A stretch of DNA of 64,000 bases from JASGDN01 sp049840815 (lineage in GTDB: Bacteria > Chloroflexota > Chloroflexia > Thermomicrobiales > UBA6265). A program made the translations under genes and the position numbers. Positions 24,489 through 33,688 of the stretch are shown piece by piece (position 1 is the stretch's first letter; each line of letters begins with the position of its first letter). The stretch lies in assembly GCA_049840815.1 (NCBI GenBank), contig JASGJI010000005.1, forward strand, positions 124,001 through 188,000, in the 5' to 3' direction. The notes under the pieces were generated by a model that saw nothing but the letters and a program-made list of their open reading frames with translations, was not told where the DNA came from and did no database searches.

Positions 24489-25976
24489 CTAGGCCAACAC
24501 GAGCCGCACCACTGTGTGCGAATGCGGGGCGAGATCGAAGGCCACTTCGCGTCCTGTCGCATCGCTCTCGCGGCTGATGACGCCGATCGTCTCCTCCGCG
24601 CCGAAGTCGTTGATCGACGTCACGTCCGGCCCGTTCACCTCGTCGATGGCGATGACCTTCGCTACCGCGTCGTCCCCGAAATCGACCGTGAACGCCACCG
24701 TCTCCGCGTCGCTCCGGTTCACGAGCGAGAGCACCACCGTCGAGCCGTCATCCTGCAACGAGGCCGCCGCATCGACCAGCGGGAAATCGCCCAGCTTTGC
24801 CAATCGCTTCATGATCGCGCGGGGAGAATCCGGGTTCACCGCGATGCGCGGACCGTCGTACCAGGCATCGAGCGCGGTGCCCTGCAGGTGCGTGCCCGCC
24901 AGCGCCAGCGGCCCGTAGATCGACTGCGCGAACATCCCGTCCGGCGACGTGAAGAGCGGTGCGATCACGTTCACCAACTGCGCGAGGTTCGCGATCGCCA
25001 GGTGATCGGCCTGCCGCACAAACCCGTTCAGGTAGGCCGCGACGGCCAGCGCATCGGAGAGCGTGTAGCGCTCCTCCAGGTGCGTCGTCTGGTTCGTGCG
25101 GTACCAGACGTTCCACTCGTCGTAGGCCACCTTGATATCGTGCTTGATGTCGTTCTGGACGCGGATGCGCTGGATTTCGGCGGCAACGGCCTCGATCGCA
25201 TACTCCGCCATCGCCGGCTCGAGGACGTTCTCCGTGAAGTCATCGCTGCCGGTGTAGATGTGGATGCTGTGATAGCGAATGTACTTCGCCAACCCGGCGA
25301 CCACGACACTGTCCCAGTCCTGCCAGCCGGAGAGGCCGCAGCTGACCAGCTCGATGGTCGGGTCAATCCAGAGCATGACCTTCGCGAACTCCTTGGCCCG
25401 CTTCACGTAGTCGTGCGGGTCCTCGGTCGCGCCGATCTGCCAGTTGCCGTACATCTCGTTGCCGAGACCCCAGTACTTGACGTTGTACGGCTCCTCGTGC
25501 CCATTCTGGCGGCGCAGGTTCGCCCAATAGGTGTTGCCGGTGCCGTTGCAGTACTCGACCCAGTTCTGCGCCTCGTCGATGGTGCCGGTGCCCATGTTCA
25601 CGCAGATGTAGGGTTCGGCCCCGATCTCCCGGCAGTAGGCGATGAACTCGTCGGTGCCGAAGCGGTTGGATTCCTCCTGCCGCCAGGCGAGCTCGATCCG
25701 GCGCGGACGCTCGTCCTGCGGGCCGATGCCATCCGTCCAGTGATAGCCGGAGACGAAGTTGCCGCCCGGCCAGCGCAGGATCGGCATGTGCAGGCCAGCG
25801 ACGGCCTCCATCACATCGGTCCGGAAACCATGCTCGTCGGCCAGGGCCGATCCTTCGTCGTAGATGCCGCCATAGATGCAGCGCCCGAGGTGCTCGATGA
25901 ACCCGCCGTAGATCCGGGGGTCGATACGCCCGATGGTACGCTCACGATCGATCTTGAGCCGCGCGGAAAGCGTCAC
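24489..25976 (-). CDS. GH51 alpha-L-arabinofuranosidase
   Basis: 495 residues, cytosolic type without leader. It releases arabinofuranose from arabinoxylan or arabinan oligosaccharides. The general acid is E174 in GLGNEMYG and the nucleophile E287 in AYDEWNVWY; LRWPGGNF and the C-terminal beta-sandwich (from about residue 400) are typical. GTG at 25976 is used, with AGGAG nine bases upstream. It is separated from rpmB by a terminator, so it has its own transcript. Confidence 0.95.
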   Translation of the reverse strand: MTLSARLKIDRERTIGRIDPRIYGGFIEHLGRCIYGGIYDEGSALADEHGFRTDVMEAVAGLHMPILRWPGGNFVSGYHWTDGIGPQDERPRRIELAWRQEESNRFGTDEFIAYCREIGAEPYICVNMGTGTIDEAQNWVEYCNGTGNTYWANLRRQNGHEEPYNVKYWGLGNEMYGNWQIGATEDPHDYVKRAKEFAKVMLWIDPTIELVSCGLSGWQDWDSVVVAGLAKYIRYHSIHIYTGSDDFTENVLEPAMAEYAIEAVAAEIQRIRVQNDIKHDIKVAYDEWNVWYRTNQTTHLEERYTLSDALAVAAYLNGFVRQADHLAIANLAQLVNVIAPLFTSPDGMFAQSIYGPLALAGTHLQGTALDAWYDGPRIAVNPDSPRAIMKRLAKLGDFPLVDAAASLQDDGSTVVLSLVNRSDAETVAFTVDFGDDAVAKVIAIDEVNGPDVTSINDFGAEETIGVISRESDATGREVAFDLAPHSHTVVRLVLA

Positions 25977-26120
25977 GTCCCGTCACTCCTGTCTCGGCCG
26001 GCGGCCCGGACGAACCAGACGCGCCAGAAGCGAACACATACGATGTCTGACCTCTGCGTATTGTACGGAATGCCGTCGCCCTCGCAAGCCCCCAAACGGG
26101 TCGGTGCTCCGGACGCAAAG

Positions 26121-26159
26121 ACACCGAGGCCGCCATCTGCGGGATGGCGGCCTCGGTGT
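26121..26159 (-). terminator. Terminator hairpin after rpmB
   Basis: Perfect 16-base arms at 26121-26136 and 26144-26159 with a 7-base loop. On the minus strand it is followed by CTTTG, fitting the end of rpmB transcripts. Confidence 0.7.
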
Positions 26160-26246
26160 TCTCCCCTGTTTCCCCATACGGTGGAAACGTCGTGTTCTGA
26201 TCTGGGTGGATCGTCCTGGCAGGCGATCCTGCCCGGAACCGATCGC

Positions 26247-26441
26247 CTAGGCGACGCGGCCGGACTTGCCCATGGTGCGCAGGCAACGGGTGCAGATGTT
26301 CACCTTCACGCCCACGCCGTCGATGACGAACTTCTTGCTCTGCACGTTCGGGCGGAAATCCCGATTGGTGCGGCGCTTCGAGAAGCTCACGTTGTTACCG
26401 AATGTCTTGGCCTTGCCACAGACGTCGCACTTGCCAGCCAT
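26247..26441 (-). CDS. rpmB: Large ribosomal subunit protein bL28, four-cysteine form
   Basis: 64 residues: MAGKCDVCGKAKTFGNNVSFSKRRTNRDFRPN, then NICTRCLRTMGKSGRVA. The CDVC and CTRC pairs mark the zinc-binding form of L28. GGGAG lies upstream of the ATG. It is a single-gene unit. Confidence 0.97.
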   Translation of the reverse strand: MAGKCDVCGKAKTFGNNVSFSKRRTNRDFRPNVQSKKFVIDGVGVKVNICTRCLRTMGKSGRVA

Positions 26442-26969
26442 GAGGCCGTCTCCCTTCAGTATCTGGATGCTCCCTCACCGGCGAAACTCGGGAAGCACCA
26501 CACGGGAGTTTCCGCACGCACAGCGAAGCACTGGTTGATCGTAGGTCTCGGGACGTAAATCAGCGCCGTCACGAGGACGACGCCTTCACGGCAAGGAATC
26601 GTACCATACGTACTCCCCGCTCGCCACCCTCGGAACCATGGCAGGGCTCTCGCGTCCATGCCGCGACGGGGGTCTGCTTCGAAGGCACGAGGCAGCTCCT
26701 GAACGATCCGAGCATGCCCATAGATGCGGCCCTCGCAGTGGTTGCAGCGGGTGGTGGCCGCCTGATGTGCCATCGCCCCACCACCGAATGCCCGAACAGC
26801 CCCATGCGGAGAGGGTTCATGGCCACCGGCGCCCGCTTCCGTGCATCCTGCTACCCGGTGGAGTAGCCTTCTCGCAGTAACCGCAGGATCGTCGTCATCC
26901 CGACGGCCGCATCCCGTTCCCGCTCGCGCCCCACCCCATCCATCGCCGGAGCAGGAGCCCCACCTATCC
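26442..26969. other. 528-base divergent gap rpmB / degV
   Basis: No gene, tRNA or strong repeat is seen. The short ORFs on both strands lack ribosome sites. A TACGAT-like -10 facing rpmB lies near 26596-26606 on the minus strand. The length is unusual for this compact window, so an unrecognised small RNA cannot be excluded. Confidence 0.5.
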
Positions 26970-27833
26970 ATGCCAGATCGCATCGCCATCGTCACCGACA
27001 GCACCGCCGATCTCCCCCACGACCTCGCCACAGAGCTGGGCATCAACGTCGTCCCCTTCGGCCTGCGGTTCGGGCATGAACTCTTCCGCGACGGGGTCGA
27101 TCTCACCACCGACGACCTGATGGGACGGATCGAGGAGACCGGACGCACCCCGGCGACATCCTCTCCCTCTCCGCGCAGCTTCGCCGATGTCTTCGCCGAC
27201 CTCGCCCAAAGCCACGACGGCATCGTGGCCGTCCTCATGTCCTCGCACCTGAGCGCCGTCGTGAAGTCAGCGAGGATCGCCGCCACGCAGTTCCACGAGA
27301 CGACACCGGATGCCCCGCCGATTGAGATCGTGGACTCGCTGAACGTCTCGCTCGGGCTTGGGCTCCAGGTGATGCGAGCCGCCTCGTTGATCCGGTCCGG
27401 TCTGCCGCTGACTATCGTTGCCGAGCAACTCCGCACGGAAGTTCCCGCCAATCACCTGATCTTTTTCCTCGAATCACTGGACCTGCAACGGCAACGCGGT
27501 CGTCTCGGCAAGGGTCCAGAGGTCGTCGGCACGGTGCTCCAGCTCAAGCCGGTCCTCCGGCTCGACGAGGGACAGGTCATTCCGCACGAGCGCGTCCGCA
27601 CCCGGGCGAGAGCCTTGGACATGCTGGTGGAGTTCGCCGGATCGCTCCCTGCCATCGATGAAATCGGGATCATCTACGACACCACTCCGGAGGATGTGGA
27701 GACGCTGCGGGACCGGCTGACCGCCATCGCGCCGGATGCCCGCCTCGACACCGTGCAGTTCGGACCGGCGCTCGCCGCTCACCTCGGCCCTGGCGTGGTC
27801 GGTCTCGCCATCCGCGAGCGGCTGAACGGCTGA
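26970..27833 (+). CDS. DegV family fatty-acid-binding protein
   Basis: 287 residues. The N-terminus IAIVTDSTADLPHDLATELGINVVPFGLRFG is the DegV hallmark, followed by TSSPSPRSFADVF and the serine-rich ligand site, and a C-terminal domain with GKGPEVVGTVLQLKPVL. DegV/FakB proteins hold a fatty acid for phosphorylation by FakA; the kinase gene is not in the window. ATG at 26970 has AGGAG about 13 bases upstream, a long spacing. Whether it acts as FakB cannot be told from sequence. Confidence 0.9.
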   Translation: MPDRIAIVTDSTADLPHDLATELGINVVPFGLRFGHELFRDGVDLTTDDLMGRIEETGRTPATSSPSPRSFADVFADLAQSHDGIVAVLMSSHLSAVVKSARIAATQFHETTPDAPPIEIVDSLNVSLGLGLQVMRAASLIRSGLPLTIVAEQLRTEVPANHLIFFLESLDLQRQRGRLGKGPEVVGTVLQLKPVLRLDEGQVIPHERVRTRARALDMLVEFAGSLPAIDEIGIIYDTTPEDVETLRDRLTAIAPDARLDTVQFGPALAAHLGPGVVGLAIRERLNG

Positions 27834-27891
27834 TCACCAGCCATCCCATCCTTCGCCTGCGAGGAACCGCCGGCAGTCTGGACACGTCGGC

Positions 27892-27897
27892 TACAAT
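27892..27897 (+). promoter_or_regulatory. -10 box candidate for recG
   Basis: TACAAT lies 67 bases before the GTG of recG and after the degV stop. No convincing -35 is seen 17 bases upstream. Confidence 0.35.
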
Positions 27898-27964
27898 CGA
27901 CGGCACACGAACGCCTGTTCGCGCCATCGTTCCCGCGCATCGCGCCCCGCCCGAGTTTGCCTCC

Positions 27965-30502
27965 GTGAGCGATCGCTCCCCCCGCCAATCCACCCCTGCT
28001 CCACCGAATGCGAACGCCGCCCGCGTGGCGGAGCGTCGCTTCAATACGATGCTGGACGCATTGCGGCATGCATGGCGCGGTGGTCCCGAATCCGGCAGCG
28101 ATGTGGCGCTGGCCATCCGGATGCTCCGCGAACTGCAAGCCCACGTCGCCACCACGCACCATGTCGCTGGGAGCATCGCTTCCAGCATCGAGGACCTGGA
28201 GCGTCTCCCTGCCGACCTTGCCGCGCGACGCTCCGCGATCGAAGGCATCGCGAGCCGGATGAAGGCTGCCCAGGCCCACTTCGGTTCCCCGGACGAGGAA
28301 TCCCAGGTCGGGAAGCTGAACAGCGCGCTCGGCGAACGACGCGCAGGACGTCCCGCGCCGCCGAAGCCAGCGTCCTCGCCCTCCACGCATGCCGTCCGTC
28401 GCTTGCCTCCCGATGCCGCGATCACGGAACTGCCAAAGATCGGCCCCAAGGTCGCGGAGAAGCTCGACAAGCTCGGCATCGCGTCCATCGAGGATGCGCT
28501 GCACTTCCAGCCCCGCCGCCACATCGACTACTCCCGCACCATGGAGATCGGCACGCCCCAACTCCTCCAGGGCGACGTTACCCTGCGCGGCGAGATCGTG
28601 GAGATGCGCGTCCATCAGTCCCCGGGTGGCAAGGGCCAGGGACGCGTCGTCGCCCGCATCAGCGATGGCACCGGCACGCTGCGCATCACCTGGTTCAACA
28701 GCTTCATCAGCAAGCAGTTGGTGGAAGGCGACGAGATCTTCGTCAGTGGGCAGATCGAAGGCGGCTACAGCGGACTGCAGATGACCAACCCCGAATGGGA
28801 GATGGTCGGCAGCGCGGGCACCTCCACGGGTCGCCTCATCCCCGTCTACCCGTCGACGCAGGGGCTGGCGCAGAAGACGCTTCGCAACATGACCCGCAAT
28901 GCCCTCGACGCCACGAGGACGCAGCTCACCGACTGGCTCGCCGAGGCGCGTCCGTACCTCTCGGAGGCGGCCTGGGATCGCCTGCCGCCGCTCGCCGACG
29001 CGCTGGAGAACCTGCACTACCCGCCGACGCAGGAGGATTACGAGTTCGCGCGGATGCGCCTCTCGTTCGAGAACCTGCTGCTGCTCCAGATCGGGCTGGT
29101 GAAGCGCAAGGGCGAGCAACTCGCCCAGCCAGGACGCGCCTTCACCCTTCAGCCGGAGAAGCTGGACGCCTTCCGTGCCGTCCTCCCCTTCGCGCTGACG
29201 AACGCCCAGACCCGCGCGACCGACGAGATCATCCGCGACCTCCAGCGCCCGAACCCCATGACCCGGCTGTTGCAGGGTGACGTCGGTGCGGGCAAGACGG
29301 TGGTCGCGGCAATGGCGGCGGTGGTTGCCAAAGGCGCGGGGTATCAAACGGCGATCATGGCCCCGACCGAAATCCTCGCTGGGCAGCACGATCGCAACCT
29401 GACCGCCCTCTTCGCGCCGCTCCCGGACGATGACCGTCCTCGCGTCGCGCTCCTCACCGGCTCCACGAAGGCGGCGGACCGTCGGACCATCGCCGCCTCG
29501 CTGGAAGCGGGCGAGATCGACATCCTCGTGGGCACGCACGCGCTGATCCAGGATTACGTCACCTTCGCCACCCTCGGCCTCGTAGTGATCGACGAGCAGC
29601 ACCGCTTCGGCGTCCGCCAACGCGGCGCCCTGACGGAGAAGGCGCACGGTTTCCAGCCGCACGTCCTCTCGATGACCGCCACACCGATCCCGCGTACGCT
29701 GAACCTCGTGCTGAACGGCGATCTGGATGTTTCCGTGCTGGACGAGCGCCCACCTGGCCGCATCCCCATCGAGACCCGCCGCTTCGTCGGCAGCGCCCGC
29801 GTCGATGCCTATCGCCTCGTGCGGGAGGAGATCGAGAAGGGGCATCAGGCCTTCGTGATCTGCCCGCTGGTGGAGGAGTCGGAAACGGTCGAGGCGAAAG
29901 CCGCAGTCGAGGAGGCCGAACGGCTGCAGATCGAGGTCTTTCCGCAGTTCCGCGTCGCGGTGCTGCACGGACGGATGAGCGCGAAGCAGAAGGACGAGGT
30001 GATGGCCGCCTTCCGCAACCGCGAGTTCGACATCCTCGTTTCCACATCCGTCGTGGAGGTGGGTATCGACATCCCGAACGCGACCGTGATGATGATCGAG
30101 GGCGCGGACCGCTTCGGCCTCTCCCAGCTGCACCAGTTCCGGGGCCGGGTGGGGCGCGGCGGCGCGAAGAGCTATTGCCTCCTGCTCGCCGATGAGGTCT
30201 CAATGGACGGCAACCTCCGGCTGGACACGATGGTCGCCACGGACAACGGCTTCGTGCTCGCCGAGCGCGACCTCGAACTGCGCGGGCCGGGCGATTTCAT
30301 CGGCACCCGCCAGAGTGGCCTGCCGGAACTCGGCTGGTTGGACCAGGGCTTCGACACACGCCTGCTCGCGACGGCGCGGGAAACGGCGGAGAAGATCGTC
30401 GAGGCCAATCGCGCGCTGGACCACGAGCATTTCCCGTTGCTGGGCCACAAGGTCCGCCAGTTCTGGGCGACCGCCACCGCCGTCGACGCCGGGAAGTCGT
30501 AG
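27965..30502 (+). CDS. recG: ATP-dependent DNA helicase RecG
   Basis: 845 residues, longer than the usual 690-780 because of an N-terminal extension of about 145 residues (helical, then Pro/Ala-rich linker), as in Thermotoga and some Chloroflexota. Then a wedge/OB domain (LRGEIVEMRVHQ, DGTGTLRITWFN) and helicase motifs: I LLQGDVGAGKTVVA, II VVIDEQHRFGVRQR, III SMTATPIPRTL, with VSTSVVEVGIDIPNA and QFRGRVGRG near the end. It drives branch migration and fork reversal. GTG at 27965 is the start used. Confidence 0.96.
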   Translation: MSDRSPRQSTPAPPNANAARVAERRFNTMLDALRHAWRGGPESGSDVALAIRMLRELQAHVATTHHVAGSIASSIEDLERLPADLAARRSAIEGIASRMKAAQAHFGSPDEESQVGKLNSALGERRAGRPAPPKPASSPSTHAVRRLPPDAAITELPKIGPKVAEKLDKLGIASIEDALHFQPRRHIDYSRTMEIGTPQLLQGDVTLRGEIVEMRVHQSPGGKGQGRVVARISDGTGTLRITWFNSFISKQLVEGDEIFVSGQIEGGYSGLQMTNPEWEMVGSAGTSTGRLIPVYPSTQGLAQKTLRNMTRNALDATRTQLTDWLAEARPYLSEAAWDRLPPLADALENLHYPPTQEDYEFARMRLSFENLLLLQIGLVKRKGEQLAQPGRAFTLQPEKLDAFRAVLPFALTNAQTRATDEIIRDLQRPNPMTRLLQGDVGAGKTVVAAMAAVVAKGAGYQTAIMAPTEILAGQHDRNLTALFAPLPDDDRPRVALLTGSTKAADRRTIAASLEAGEIDILVGTHALIQDYVTFATLGLVVIDEQHRFGVRQRGALTEKAHGFQPHVLSMTATPIPRTLNLVLNGDLDVSVLDERPPGRIPIETRRFVGSARVDAYRLVREEIEKGHQAFVICPLVEESETVEAKAAVEEAERLQIEVFPQFRVAVLHGRMSAKQKDEVMAAFRNREFDILVSTSVVEVGIDIPNATVMMIEGADRFGLSQLHQFRGRVGRGGAKSYCLLLADEVSMDGNLRLDTMVATDNGFVLAERDLELRGPGDFIGTRQSGLPELGWLDQGFDTRLLATARETAEKIVEANRALDHEHFPLLGHKVRQFWATATAVDAGKS

Positions 30503-30914
30503 CCGGCATCCAGTTTCCGCAGATGCGTCCCGGTCGCCTCCGGCACGGCCCAGCGCGACATACAATCGAGAGGCGGCACCCTACAAGGGATTGCCCTACG
30601 AACCAGCGGACTTCGCACCACAACCCGCCATCATTGTCATCCCGAGTAAGCGGTGGAGCGGGGCCATAGCATGAGCGACGGAGCGCATCGAGGGATCACG
30701 TCGCATGGATGACGTTCTGCATGCAACGTGATCCCTCGACTCCGCTGCATCCCGAATGTCATCGCGTCGCGTGGTCCGCTCCGCTCGGGATGACAGCAAT
30801 GCGCAGACCCTGCGGGTCCCGACGTCCCATCAGGGGACACCCGCGCGTATCATTCCCCCATCAATGCGCCACCGTCGGCGCCAACCCCGCACCCCGTTCA
30901 GGAGTTTTCCGTTC
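30503..30914. other. 412-base gap recG / rsmD
   Basis: Holds a family A element (30635-30795). TACAAT at 30561-30566 and TATCAT at 30847-30852 flank it and are candidate -10 boxes; the element may have separated an older promoter from rsmD. No coding sequence is supported. Confidence 0.6.
30635..30795. repeat. Family A inverted-repeat element, copy A3
   Basis: 161 bases, from TGTCATCCCGAG to CTCGGGATGACA. The inner palindrome around 30688-30739 has arms with a small mismatch block (TCGAGGGATCACG and complement). This is the one intact copy lying between co-directional genes. Confidence 0.8.
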
Positions 30915-31511
30915 ATGCGCGTCATCGCCGGGTCCGCCCGTGGTCGCCAGCTCAAGGGTCCGCCCAGCTTCGCGACCCGCCCCATGACCGACAAGGTCAA
31001 GGGCGCCCTCTTCAACACGCTCCTCTCCCTCGGCGTCGAGCCGGACCGTATCCTCGATCTCTACGCCGGCACCGGCGCCATCGGCATCGAGGCCCTCTCG
31101 CGCGGAGGAGCCTGGGCCACGTTCGTGGACAAGGGCCGGGAACAATGCGCCACCATCCGCTGGAACCTCGACTACGTCGGGTTCGCGGATCGCGCCGAGG
31201 TCAAGCAGGTCGGGGTCGAGAGCTTCGTGGACACCGCCCGCGAGACCTACGACTTCATCATGATGGACCCGCCCTACGCCGATCCGGAGATTGTGCCCAT
31301 CCTCGAGCGGATCGCGACCTCCCGGCTGCTCCAGGCCGACACCGTCGTGGTCGTCGGGCACGCCGAGCGGGTGCCGATGCCGGAGACCGCCGGCAAGCTC
31401 GAACGGCTCAAGCTCCGCTGCCACGGTGACAGCTGCTTCTCCATCTACGAAGTTGCCCCGGACGACGATCACGCCCCCAACGATGCGGGAACCGACGAGG
31501 AGGCCTCATGA
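30915..31511 (+). CDS. rsmD: 16S rRNA (guanine-N2)-methyltransferase RsmD
   Basis: 198 residues. MRVIAGSARGRQLKGP...TRPMTDKVKGALFNTL is the standard RsmD start; LDLYAGTGAIGIEALSRG is the SAM site and MMDPPYADPE the catalytic D/N-PPY motif. It methylates G966 of 16S rRNA. AGGAG ten bases upstream supports ATG 30915 over the longer frame. The last 20 residues are acidic. It overlaps coaD by four bases (ATGA), the common rsmD-coaD pair. Confidence 0.94.
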   Translation: MRVIAGSARGRQLKGPPSFATRPMTDKVKGALFNTLLSLGVEPDRILDLYAGTGAIGIEALSRGGAWATFVDKGREQCATIRWNLDYVGFADRAEVKQVGVESFVDTARETYDFIMMDPPYADPEIVPILERIATSRLLQADTVVVVGHAERVPMPETAGKLERLKLRCHGDSCFSIYEVAPDDDHAPNDAGTDEEAS

Positions 31512-32011
31512 CGCTCGCCATCTATCCCGGCAGCTTCGACCCGATCACGAACGGACACCTCGATGTCGCCCTGCGCGCGGCACGCCTCTTCGATACGCTG
31601 ATCCTCTCGATCTATGAGGGATCGGAGAAGCCGACCGCCCTCTTCCCCTTCGCCGAACGCATCGCCCTCGCGCGGGAGGCGATCGCCGCCTCGAACGATC
31701 CCTATGCCACCCGCATCACCGTGGACAGCTTCACCGGGCTGGCCGTCGATTACGCGCGGGCGAAGGGGGCGACCACCATTGTGCGTGGGCTGCGAGCCGT
31801 CTCCGACTTCGAGTACGAGTTCAAGTACGCCCACATGAACGAGCACCTCGCGCCGGAGATCGAAGTCGTCTGCCTGATGACCTCCGCGAAGCATTCGTTC
31901 ATCAGCTCCACGTTCATCCGGGAGGTTTCGTCGCTTGGCGGTAACGTTCACGGCCTGGTTCCGGCGAACGTGGAAGAAGCCCTGCTCCGCCGATTCGCGC
32001 CGGTGGGCTGA
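31508..32011 (+). CDS. coaD: Phosphopantetheine adenylyltransferase CoaD
   Basis: 167 residues. IYPGSFDPITNGHLDV carries the T/HxGH nucleotidyl-transfer motif; RGLRAVSDFEYEFKYAHMN and ISSTFIREVSSLGG are the CoaD signatures. It makes dephospho-CoA from 4'-phosphopantetheine and ATP. Translationally coupled to rsmD. Confidence 0.97.
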   Translation: MTLAIYPGSFDPITNGHLDVALRAARLFDTLILSIYEGSEKPTALFPFAERIALAREAIAASNDPYATRITVDSFTGLAVDYARAKGATTIVRGLRAVSDFEYEFKYAHMNEHLAPEIEVVCLMTSAKHSFISSTFIREVSSLGGNVHGLVPANVEEALLRRFAPVG

Positions 32012-32180
32012 CGATTCTCACGGAGCGATCGGTCGGCTGAAACGGGTGTTTTTGCCAATGCCTCGCCAAACCTGAGAGAATACCCGCAGGAAACGGGAAT
32101 GCGTACCAGCTGTCGGCCGTGCACAGACCGTCCATCGAGGACATCTCAGTGACACCGGCGCTGGTTTTCGGGAGATGATC

Positions 32181-32696
32181 ATGAACGACCGCGGTGGGCA
32201 CCAGATGCAGCCGGATGGCACCGCCGACATTCTCTATCTGGTCGACCGGCTGGAAGAACTCGTCGGCGAAGGCAAGCGTGTGCCCTTCAGCACGCGGATC
32301 ATGGTCGAGGAAGAGGAATTCCTCGCCCTCGTCGACCAGCTTCGCGAAGCCGTTCCCAACGAGATCAAGCAGGCCCAGCGGGTCATCAAGGAACGCGAGC
32401 GCATCATCGGCGAGGCGCAAACTGAAGCGGCCCGCATCGTCGATCTTGCGGAAGGCCAGGCCGAACGCCTCGTCTCACAGAACGCCATCGTGCTGGAATC
32501 CCGCCAACGCAGTGAGGAGATGCTGCGCCTGGCCGAGGAGGAACGCCAGCGCGCGCGTGGCGAAATCGACGTCTTCATCATGGAGCAGATCGAGCTGGTG
32601 GAAGCCGCCGTCCGCCGGGGCATGGCCGTGATGGAAGACGCGGTGGAGCAGACGCTGGAAACGATGGAGCAGGCCCGCGCCGCCGTCGGCTCGTAG
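32181..32696 (+). CDS. Coiled-coil protein (ATP-synthase b/DivIVA-like), function unknown
   Basis: 171 residues. After a short N-terminal part (ADILYLVDRLEELVGEGKRVPFSTRIMVEEEEFLALVDQLREAVP) a long Glu/Gln/Arg-rich amphipathic helix runs from about residue 60 to the end, in places like the F-type ATPase b subunit (IGEAQTEAARIVDLAEGQAERLV), but there is no membrane anchor. GGGAG six bases before ATG 32181 decides the start over ATG 32175. It stands after coaD and before yceD-rpmF. A scaffold or cell-division role is only a guess. Confidence 0.8.
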   Translation: MNDRGGHQMQPDGTADILYLVDRLEELVGEGKRVPFSTRIMVEEEEFLALVDQLREAVPNEIKQAQRVIKERERIIGEAQTEAARIVDLAEGQAERLVSQNAIVLESRQRSEEMLRLAEEERQRARGEIDVFIMEQIELVEAAVRRGMAVMEDAVEQTLETMEQARAAVGS

Positions 32697-32700
32697 AAGA

Positions 32701-32906
32701 GCGGGAGAGGCGAGTGAAGTGAGAAGTGAGGAACGAGGGGCACCTGCGTTCATCGTATCCGAGGGCGTTGCGCAATGCGCCGGCGTGCTGCGCTCACAAT
32801 TCCTCCGGCATTGACGACCCGCCCGAGGAGTCCGGTACCGAGCAACGCTTCCGAATCGGTGCGACGCCTCTTTTCTCACTCCTCACTTCTCTCACCTCTC
32901 CCCTCG
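32701..32906. repeat. Family B inverted-repeat element, copy B2
   Basis: A GA-rich arm at 32701-32736 begins four bases after the TAG of the coiled-coil gene; the CT-rich arm ends at 32906. The last 25 bases (32882-32906) are identical to the right arm of copy B1. The left arm matches imperfectly. The right arm is directly followed by a TTGAAC -35 box. Confidence 0.75.
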
Positions 32907-32907
32907 T

Positions 32908-32971
32908 TTGAACGTGTGGGCAGCTTGCCGTATACTGTCACGGTTACGCCGGGTGTTACCCCCGGCGTTTT
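32908..32971 (+). promoter_or_regulatory. Promoter and leader hairpin of yceD-rpmF-fabH operon
   Basis: TTGAAC (32908-32913), a 17-base spacer and TATACT (32931-32936) make a strong sigma-70 promoter starting two bases after the family B arm. Transcription would start near 32943. ACGCCGGG (32946-32953), a 7-base loop and CCCGGCGT (32961-32968) followed by TTT form a terminator-like hairpin at the transcript's 5' end. Layout matches that before rplU. Confidence 0.65.
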
Positions 32972-33040
32972 CGTGCACGCCGTCCCGGCGGCGATCTGCA
33001 TCCGGGGGCGCCGCGCGAACGGTACGGTACGAGCAACGCC

Positions 33041-33622
33041 ATGGCACACGACGAAGGTCGCATCGTCGACCTCCAGGACGATACCCGGCTCAATGTCGCT
33101 TCGTTGTTGATGGAGCCGGTCGGAAGTACACGGGATGTCGAGCTCACGATTCCGGAATTCGTTCTGGACGATGAACTGGTCGCCCGAAACGTCGAGATGC
33201 AGGGGCACCTGGTCCGCTTGCAGGATCAGATCCTCGTCTCGGCACATGCTACAGGTCACGTTCAGCTCGAATGCGTCCGCTGCCTCGAACCCTACGATCA
33301 GCCGTTCGATGAAGACTTCACCGAACAGTTCTATCAGACGGTCGATGTGCGAAGCGGAGCCGAGTTGGCCCCGAAAGCGAGTACGGGGGCCGAGGACGAG
33401 GACGACGAAGATCTGCGATTCTCGATCGACGAGAGTCATCAGCTGGACTTCGGCGAATCGCTTCGGCAGTGGATCCTTCTGGCGATGCCCATGCGCCCCA
33501 CCTGCGGGGATGCGTGCCCCGGTCCGGCGATCACCTCGACGGACGAGAACGCTTCCGGCAGCGGCAGCTTTGCGGATCTCGCCAGGCTACTCGAAGAGAT
33601 GGAACCCGACGCCAGCGCCTGA
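33041..33622 (+). CDS. yceD: YceD family (DUF177) protein
   Basis: 193 residues. Typical YceD features are VQLECVRCLEPYDQPFDEDFTEQFY in the middle and QLDFGESLRQWILLAMPMRPTCGDACPG near the end, with Cys pairs CVRC and CGDAC that could bind a metal. The protein supports 23S rRNA accumulation in bacteria and plants and is nearly always encoded before rpmF, as here. A middle acidic stretch (ASTGAEDEDDEDL) is an insertion. The ribosome site is weak. Confidence 0.9.
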   Translation: MAHDEGRIVDLQDDTRLNVASLLMEPVGSTRDVELTIPEFVLDDELVARNVEMQGHLVRLQDQILVSAHATGHVQLECVRCLEPYDQPFDEDFTEQFYQTVDVRSGAELAPKASTGAEDEDDEDLRFSIDESHQLDFGESLRQWILLAMPMRPTCGDACPGPAITSTDENASGSGSFADLARLLEEMEPDASA

Positions 33623-33688
33623 CGCCGGCATCGGACTTGAAACGCCGAAGACCGCACCAGGCGGCCACGGCAGCATGGAGGAATCGTC

